Source: Brevibacillus brevis (GTDB lineage Bacteria; Bacillota; Bacilli; Brevibacillales; Brevibacillaceae). Taken from it: DNA of 64,000 bases. This document shows, piece after piece, positions 59,733 through 64,000 of the stretch (position 1 is the stretch's first letter; each line of letters opens with the position of its first letter). The DNA is taken from contig NZ_CP134050.1 in the NCBI RefSeq assembly GCF_031583145.1, positions 4,701,501 through 4,765,500 of the forward strand, read 5' to 3'. The notes beneath the pieces were generated by a model. It had not been told where the DNA came from. It ran no database searches and saw only the letters and a list, made by a program, of their open reading frames with translations. Made by a program: the position numbers and the translations under genes.

Positions 59733-60578
59733 TCAGTCCTTCATTCCTGTCATCGAGACGCCTTCGATAAACTGCTTCTGCGCGAAAAAGAACACGATCA
59801 GAAGCGGCAGCGTCGCCATCACGGACGCGCTCATCAAATGGTGCCAGGCCGTTCCCGCTTCATCCGTAAACAGCGACAGAGCGAGAGGCAGCGTCATCAG
59901 CTCCCGGTCGTTCAAGAAAATGAGCGGATCGTAAAAGTCGTTCCAGCTCGTCAAAAATGTAAAGATGGTCAGAGTCGCAATCGCCGGCTTCGCGAGCGGC
60001 AGCATGATGCTCCAGTAGATGCGCCAGCGCGAGCAGCCGTCGATCATCGCCGCCTCCTCCAGTTCCTTCGGGATTCCGAGAAAAAACTGCCGCATGACGA
60101 AGACCCCAAAGATCCCGCCCGCCCCGAAGATCGGCAGGACAATCAGCGGCACATGCGTATTGATAAAGCCGAGCGCCCGCATGAACAAAAACATGGGGAT
60201 GGACGTCACTTCGTTCGGAATCATCATCGTGGACAGCAGGACCAGAAAGACGAGGTTTTTCCCTTTGAACGGAATCCTCGCAAACGCGTAGCCCGCGATG
60301 GATGCGAAAAAAACGGTGCCAACCGTCACGAGTACCGCGATGTACAGGCTGTTCCAGTAAAACAGGTGAAACGGCGTGCCCGAGAGGACCTCCGTGTAGT
60401 TTTCCAGCCGGATCGGCCACGGAATCAGCTCGGGCGGAAAGACGAAGATTTTGGCCGGTTCCTTCAGCGACGTCGACAGCATCCACAGAAACGGAACCAG
60501 CATGACGAGGGAGACGACCGACAGCACGATGTAGTTTAGAGAAATCCCGATGATCTTGCCGGGTCTGTTACTCTTCAT
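59733..60578 (-). CDS. Carbohydrate ABC transporter permease (MalG type)
   Basis: This 281-residue six-helix permease has the EAA loop LEEAAMIDGCSRWRIYWSIM near residue 190. The N-terminal helix follows GKIIGISLNYIVLSVVSLVM. AAAAGGTGGGTG precedes the ATG at 60578, which overlaps the end of the other permease gene by 11 nt, so the two are translationally coupled. It pairs with the 60568-61503 permease and the 62264-63568 binding protein. No ATPase gene is in the operon. Confidence 0.93.
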   Translation of the reverse strand: MKSNRPGKIIGISLNYIVLSVVSLVMLVPFLWMLSTSLKEPAKIFVFPPELIPWPIRLENYTEVLSGTPFHLFYWNSLYIAVLVTVGTVFFASIAGYAFARIPFKGKNLVFLVLLSTMMIPNEVTSIPMFLFMRALGFINTHVPLIVLPIFGAGGIFGVFVMRQFFLGIPKELEEAAMIDGCSRWRIYWSIMLPLAKPAIATLTIFTFLTSWNDFYDPLIFLNDRELMTLPLALSLFTDEAGTAWHHLMSASVMATLPLLIVFFFAQKQFIEGVSMTGMKD

Positions 60579-61503
60579 GGAACACCCACCTTTTCCGATA
60601 CTGCCATTGGAGCAGCGTAAAGACGAAAATGATAAAGAACAGCACAAAGGCGAGTGCGGACGCGTAGCCAAACTCGAAGTTTTTGAACGCCTTTTCCCAA
60701 ATGTAGTAGACGAGCACCTTCGTGCTGCCGTCAGGACCGCCTTGGGTCATCACGTAGATTTGGCCGAATACCTTGAGCGAGCCGATAATCGTGAGCAGCG
60801 TCGTCAAGAAGATGGTCGGCGAGATCAAGGGAACGGTGATCCGGAAAAACTGCCGGGCCCGTCCAGCCCCGTCGATGCGGGCCGCTTCGTACAGATGCGC
60901 AGGGACTTGCTGGAGCGCTGCGATGAACAGCACCATGTTCAAGCCGACGTTTTTCAGGACGCTGGTGACGATGACGACCGGCATGGCCAGCTTCGTATTG
61001 TACAGCCAGGCGGGACCCGTGATTCCGAACAGCTGCAGAATCTGGTTGATAAAGCCCGTGTCAGTGGCAAACAGATACTTCCACACAATCGCCCAGACGA
61101 TCAGGGAAGTCATCACGGGCACGAAGATCGCCGTACGAAAGATCCCAATCCCCGGCAGCTTCCGGGCGAGCAAGAGAGCCAAGCCCAGCGCGAGGACGAT
61201 GTTCATCGGAACGAGGCCAGCTGCAAACGTAAACGTATTTCCGACGACCGTCCAAAATTCCTCATCATGAAAGAGCGCTTGATAGTTTTCCAATCCGACG
61301 AAGGTCGGCTCGCCCAGCAGGGGCCAATCCGTCATACTCATGTAAAAGGCGAGCAAGAGCGGACCGAGCAGCAAAGCCAGAAAACCGAGCACCATCGGGC
61401 TGACGAACAGCCAGCCGGCCACATTTGCTTCTCTGCCGAGCGGATTTCTTGTCGGTTTCGCTTTTCTCTGCGCAGAGGCGGGGACGTTCAAGTTGCTCTC
61501 CAT
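60568..61503 (-). CDS. Carbohydrate ABC transporter permease (UgpA/MalF type)
   Basis: This 311-residue permease has an N-terminal basic tail, first helix AGWLFVSPMVLGFLALLLGP and EAA loop YEAARIDGAGRARQFFRITV near residue 220. AAAGGGGG lies 6 nt before the ATG at 61503. It follows the unassigned TIM-barrel-like gene by 13 nt. Unlike the MalF-type permease at 1446-2741, it lacks a large external insert. Confidence 0.93.
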   Translation of the reverse strand: MESNLNVPASAQRKAKPTRNPLGREANVAGWLFVSPMVLGFLALLLGPLLLAFYMSMTDWPLLGEPTFVGLENYQALFHDEEFWTVVGNTFTFAAGLVPMNIVLALGLALLLARKLPGIGIFRTAIFVPVMTSLIVWAIVWKYLFATDTGFINQILQLFGITGPAWLYNTKLAMPVVIVTSVLKNVGLNMVLFIAALQQVPAHLYEAARIDGAGRARQFFRITVPLISPTIFLTTLLTIIGSLKVFGQIYVMTQGGPDGSTKVLVYYIWEKAFKNFEFGYASALAFVLFFIIFVFTLLQWQYRKRWVFHEE

Positions 61504-61516
61504 TCGCTTTCCCCCT

Positions 61517-62203
61517 TTAACGGTCGATGGCCTCACGCAATGCTGCAACCGACCTTTTGATCTCCTCCGCTGTCGTCCCGATGGACATGGCTCCCGCGAG
61601 CAGCACCCGCACCCCCGTGTCCTTCAGAGCGGGAATGTCTTTCGGCACAATCCTTCGCTGCGTGGGAACCATCACCGGAATCCCGGCCTTCTCGACCAGT
61701 ACCCGGTATTTCAGCAGATCGGAAAACACCAGCGGAGTGCCGTACTGCTCACCCGGAATGACCGACGCTTCCAGAGCCGTCACGGGAAAGTGCCTGACTG
61801 CCGAAAGGAGCGGCAAATCGAACCGGTCGTCGATGGCAAAGGTAGTCGCCACGCCCTCGGTCTGCAGCATGGACGCCGGCAGATGGTGTCCGTAGATGGA
61901 AATAAAATCGAAGCCGACGGAAGCAAGCTGTGCGAGCTCACCCGGATCGAGCGCCTCCGGAGATCCGGCAGGGACGATGCCAAGCGGCCCGTCGAACCGG
62001 CTCCGCATGGCGGCGAACACGTCCCGGTACTCCGTCAGGGGGCCAAAGCCGTTACCGCTTGCCCGGTGGTAGACATTCATGTGCACCTTCAGCCCGTCCG
62101 CTCCTCCTTCCAGGGCGGCTCCCGCCAGCTCCTCGTCATTTCGCGGCAGGCTCACCAGGAGCAGAAAAGGCTTTTGCGCCAATGCTTGCTGAAAACGGTT
62201 CAT
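61517..62203 (-). CDS. Unassigned TIM-barrel-like protein in ABC operon
   Basis: This 228-residue protein has alternating strand/helix units: PFLLLVSLPRNDEELAGAAL, GGADGLKVHMNVYHRASGNG, FDGPLGIVPAGSPEALDPGE, VGFDFISIYGHHLPASML, GIPVMVPTQRRIVPKDIPAL and GVRVLLAGAMSIGTTAEEIK. The pattern and the final phosphate-site-like GAMSIGT suggest a beta/alpha barrel, perhaps near phosphate-binding enzymes such as thiamine-phosphate synthase or KDPG aldolase. I do not recognise the family. It sits between the binding protein and permease genes, where an enzyme acting on the imported compound would be expected. Confidence 0.7.
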   Translation of the reverse strand: MNRFQQALAQKPFLLLVSLPRNDEELAGAALEGGADGLKVHMNVYHRASGNGFGPLTEYRDVFAAMRSRFDGPLGIVPAGSPEALDPGELAQLASVGFDFISIYGHHLPASMLQTEGVATTFAIDDRFDLPLLSAVRHFPVTALEASVIPGEQYGTPLVFSDLLKYRVLVEKAGIPVMVPTQRRIVPKDIPALKDTGVRVLLAGAMSIGTTAEEIKRSVAALREAIDR

Positions 62204-62226
62204 CGTGACCTGCGGCCTCCTATCAC

Positions 62227-62259
62227 GCCGCGGCGGCCTGCTGGGCAGACCGCCGCGGC
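62227..62259 (-). other. GC-rich hairpin after binding-protein gene
   Basis: GCCGCGGCGG (62227-62236) pairs perfectly with CCGCCGCGGC (62250-62259) around 13 nt, only 4 nt past the binding-protein stop, without a T-run. Such hairpins often protect the 5' part of the mRNA and keep the binding protein in excess over the permeases. Confidence 0.6.
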
Positions 62260-62263
62260 TCCG

Positions 62264-63568
62264 CTATTTTTTCAAAATCGGGTTGATCTTCTCTTCCAGC
62301 GACTTCATGATGTCAGCCGGCTGGGCGGTTTGCCCGAACAGCTGGTCGAAACCGGCGAGAATGGTATTGTCGATTTTTTGCCATTCCACATGGCCCGGCT
62401 GGAAGTGCGCTTTCGGCATCTCCTCGATGACGGCTTGCTTGATGTGCGCCGGGTCCGGATTGTCCGGCTGGTTCAGGAACAGGTCGGAGTTCAGCACGGA
62501 AGTACGCGGCGGCACGAAATACGCGGAAGTCGCCTGCACGCCTTCTTCGCTGGCGATGAACTTGAGAAACTCCTTCGTCTCCTCCAGGTGCTTGGTGCCT
62601 TTGAAAATGGAATAGCCCGCTTGCCCCAGCATCGGTGCGGATCCCTGGGAGCCGGACGGCATCGGCGCGATGTCCCACTTGAAGTCCTTGATCGCCCGCG
62701 CCTTGGACACGTAGCTGTAGACGTCGAAAAACATCCCGATCTTGCCTGTTTCAAAGCTGACCTGCTCCCCTGCCTTCGGATGCGATCCGTCCGCAAACAT
62801 CATGCGCTGGAGCATGCTCAGCGTCTCGACGCCGTACTGGTCGTTCCACGTAAACTGGTTCATGTCCTTGCTGAACGGCCCGCTGCCATTCGACCACGAG
62901 TACGAAGACAGGATGATCCACGTCTTCCAGTCGCGGAAGAAGTTGGCCCCGTAGATCTTGCTTGCGCCCGTGCCGCTCGTGATGGCCTTCGCAGATTTTT
63001 CAAATTCTTCCCACGTCCACTTGCCTTCCTTCGCCAGGTCGTTCGGCGATTTCAGACCGGCCTTGTCAAACAGGTCTTTGTTGTAAAACATCACGGTAGG
63101 CGGTGTGGAAAAAGGAATCCCGTACAGCTTTTCATCCTTCTTGAACAGCTCCAGGGTCGAGGGGATGAAGTCATCCATTTTGAAGGAAGCATCCTGTTTC
63201 AAATCCGAAACATCCTCCAATATTCCGTTGGCCATGAACTGCGGAACCATCCGCTCGGATACCCAGCCTATGTCCGGCAGCTCCTGTCCGGCCGCCAAGA
63301 CCGTCACCTTTTGCTGGTAATCGGGAAACGGGACCGATTCGAGCTTGACCTTGATGTTCGGGTGGGTTTGCGTGAATGTATCGATCAGCTTTTGGTACAG
63401 ATCGAGATGAGCCTGATTGCCCCATGTCAAGAAGGAAAGCTCGACGGGTTTGTTTTTGTCTGCCGTCGAATCGCCGGACGACTGCGGCGACTGCGTGCTG
63501 CCGCTACAGCCCGCAAAAGTAAACGCTGCCAAAAGGATCGACAATGCCAAAACGATCGCCTTTTTCAT
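62264..63568 (-). CDS. Sugar ABC transporter substrate-binding lipoprotein
   Basis: This 434-residue lipoprotein has signal and lipobox AIVLALSILLAAFTFAGC with Cys20, a Ser/Gln/Asp linker, and a type 1 extracellular binding domain beginning PVELSFLTWGNQAHLDLYQK. The conserved KGTKHLEETKEFLKFIAS segment lies near residue 320. Anchored on the outer membrane face, it feeds the two permeases downstream. GGGGG lies 6 nt before the ATG. It is the first gene of the operon, about 100 nt behind an AraC/YesN-type regulator gene. Ligand not known. Confidence 0.93.
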   Translation of the reverse strand: MKKAIVLALSILLAAFTFAGCSGSTQSPQSSGDSTADKNKPVELSFLTWGNQAHLDLYQKLIDTFTQTHPNIKVKLESVPFPDYQQKVTVLAAGQELPDIGWVSERMVPQFMANGILEDVSDLKQDASFKMDDFIPSTLELFKKDEKLYGIPFSTPPTVMFYNKDLFDKAGLKSPNDLAKEGKWTWEEFEKSAKAITSGTGASKIYGANFFRDWKTWIILSSYSWSNGSGPFSKDMNQFTWNDQYGVETLSMLQRMMFADGSHPKAGEQVSFETGKIGMFFDVYSYVSKARAIKDFKWDIAPMPSGSQGSAPMLGQAGYSIFKGTKHLEETKEFLKFIASEEGVQATSAYFVPPRTSVLNSDLFLNQPDNPDPAHIKQAVIEEMPKAHFQPGHVEWQKIDNTILAGFDQLFGQTAQPADIMKSLEEKINPILKK

Positions 63569-63667
63569 GGAGTACCCCCTTTTCTCACTGAAATCATGAA
63601 CTGCTTTCAGTATAAATTTGCGGGAATATTACGATAAATCATCCAATTTACAGATTTGGTATGGGAT

Positions 63668-64000
63668 TTAAAGATCTTCTCCTTCCTCTCCCCCTTCCCG
63701 ATAGCTGCCGGGGGTCATTCCTACCTCTTTTTTGAAGACGATCATGAAATGCTTGGGGCTTTGGTACCCGACCAAGCGGGATATGTCGTATACCTTCAGG
63801 CTCGTTTGACGCAACAGCTGCTTCGCCCGGTTCATACGCATTCTCGTGACGTAGTCGGAGATGTTTTCACCTGTCTCGGTCTTGAACAGCTGGCTGAGGT
63901 AGATCGGATGGAGATGGACGACTTCAGCCACTGTCTGCAAGCGCAGGTCGCCGTCCGTATGGTCCTGGATGTACGCCTTAACTTTGCGGATGATCTGCCT
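63668..64000 (-). CDS. AraC-type regulator, C-terminal part (cut by window edge)
   Basis: The 110 visible residues form a complete AraC double helix-turn-helix: DLRLQTVAEVVHLHPIYLSQ, LFKTETGENISDYVTRMRMN, then VYDISRLVGYQSPKHFMIVF and GMTPGSYREG. The gene continues past the right edge. Position upstream of an ABC sugar operon fits a YesN-type response regulator (REC plus AraC) or a one-component AraC protein; the missing N terminus would decide. It probably activates the operon downstream. Confidence 0.88.
   Translation of the reverse strand, partial: RQIIRKVKAYIQDHTDGDLRLQTVAEVVHLHPIYLSQLFKTETGENISDYVTRMRMNRAKQLLRQTSLKVYDISRLVGYQSPKHFMIVFKKEVGMTPGSYREGGEEGEDL

Noticed and set aside
61493..63637. 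A 714-residue open frame on the plus strand opposite the ABC operon
   Set aside because: It is antisense to three well-supported genes, is rich in Arg/His/Gln as expected for a shadow of GC-rich coding sequence, and has no domain or ribosome binding site.

Overview
The window looks like chromosomal DNA of a moderately GC-rich, spore-former-type Firmicute of the Paenibacillaceae, most likely a Brevibacillus. The basis is strong AGGAGG-type ribosome binding sites, frequent GTG/TTG starts, T-tailed intrinsic terminators, a preQ1-I riboswitch ahead of queCDEF, YitT, HxlR, M29 aminopeptidase and WG-repeat proteins, and ABC sugar operons without their own ATPase. The genus is an inference. No CRISPR array, insertion sequence, rRNA or prophage block was seen. 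The only RNA gene is a tRNA-Thr(UGU).

Layout. 0-0.6 kb: an MFS exporter (cut by the window edge) and its ArsR-type repressor, sharing one operator. 0.6-7.5 kb: a LacI-controlled sugar uptake and catabolism operon (LacI, TIM-barrel isomerase, Gfo/Idh dehydrogenase, binding lipoprotein, two permeases). 7.5-12.8 kb: tRNA-Thr, yitT, a truncated Fur-like regulator, cupin plus beta-lactamase-like protein, MOSC protein and an aminoglycoside 6-adenylyltransferase-like gene. 12.9-17.8 kb: a DeoR-controlled operon of aldolase, PGI/PMI-type isomerase, PfkB kinase and ROK kinase, which together could run upper glycolysis. 17.9-25.6 kb: two HxlR divergons sharing a 13-nt upstream box, a sugar acetyltransferase, cutC, a deleted asparaginase gene and the riboswitch-controlled queuosine operon. 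25.6-31.6 kb: a GntR/MFS pair with matching palindromes, an L-amino-acid-oxidase-like enzyme, acetyltransferases, SRAP/YedK and two tiny proteins. 31.7-38.7 kb: an operon of a GNAT, phage tail-collar (MdpB-like) proteins and a 1602-residue secreted beta-propeller/cadherin/Ig protein. 38.9-46.8 kb: a shortened Tat-exported amine oxidase, an acyl-CoA thioesterase, a WG-repeat protein and a frameshifted Ig-like surface protein. 46.8-56.5 kb: a beta-hydroxyacid dehydrogenase, aminopeptidase, a two-component system, MgtC, an MFS/dehydrogenase divergon and a VOC protein. 56.5-64 kb: a second ABC operon with two permeases, binding lipoprotein, an unassigned TIM-barrel-like protein, an FAD oxidoreductase and a secreted DUF4127 protein, preceded by an AraC/YesN-type regulator cut by the window edge.

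The two regions most likely to hold undescribed biology are the GNAT/tail-collar/giant-surface-protein operon (31.7-38.7 kb) and the DUF4127/FAD-oxidoreductase/ABC operon (56.6-63.6 kb). Other points of interest are a LacI gene with no ordinary start codon, an ArsR gene that appears to make a leaderless mRNA, and three genes that each lack an internal block.
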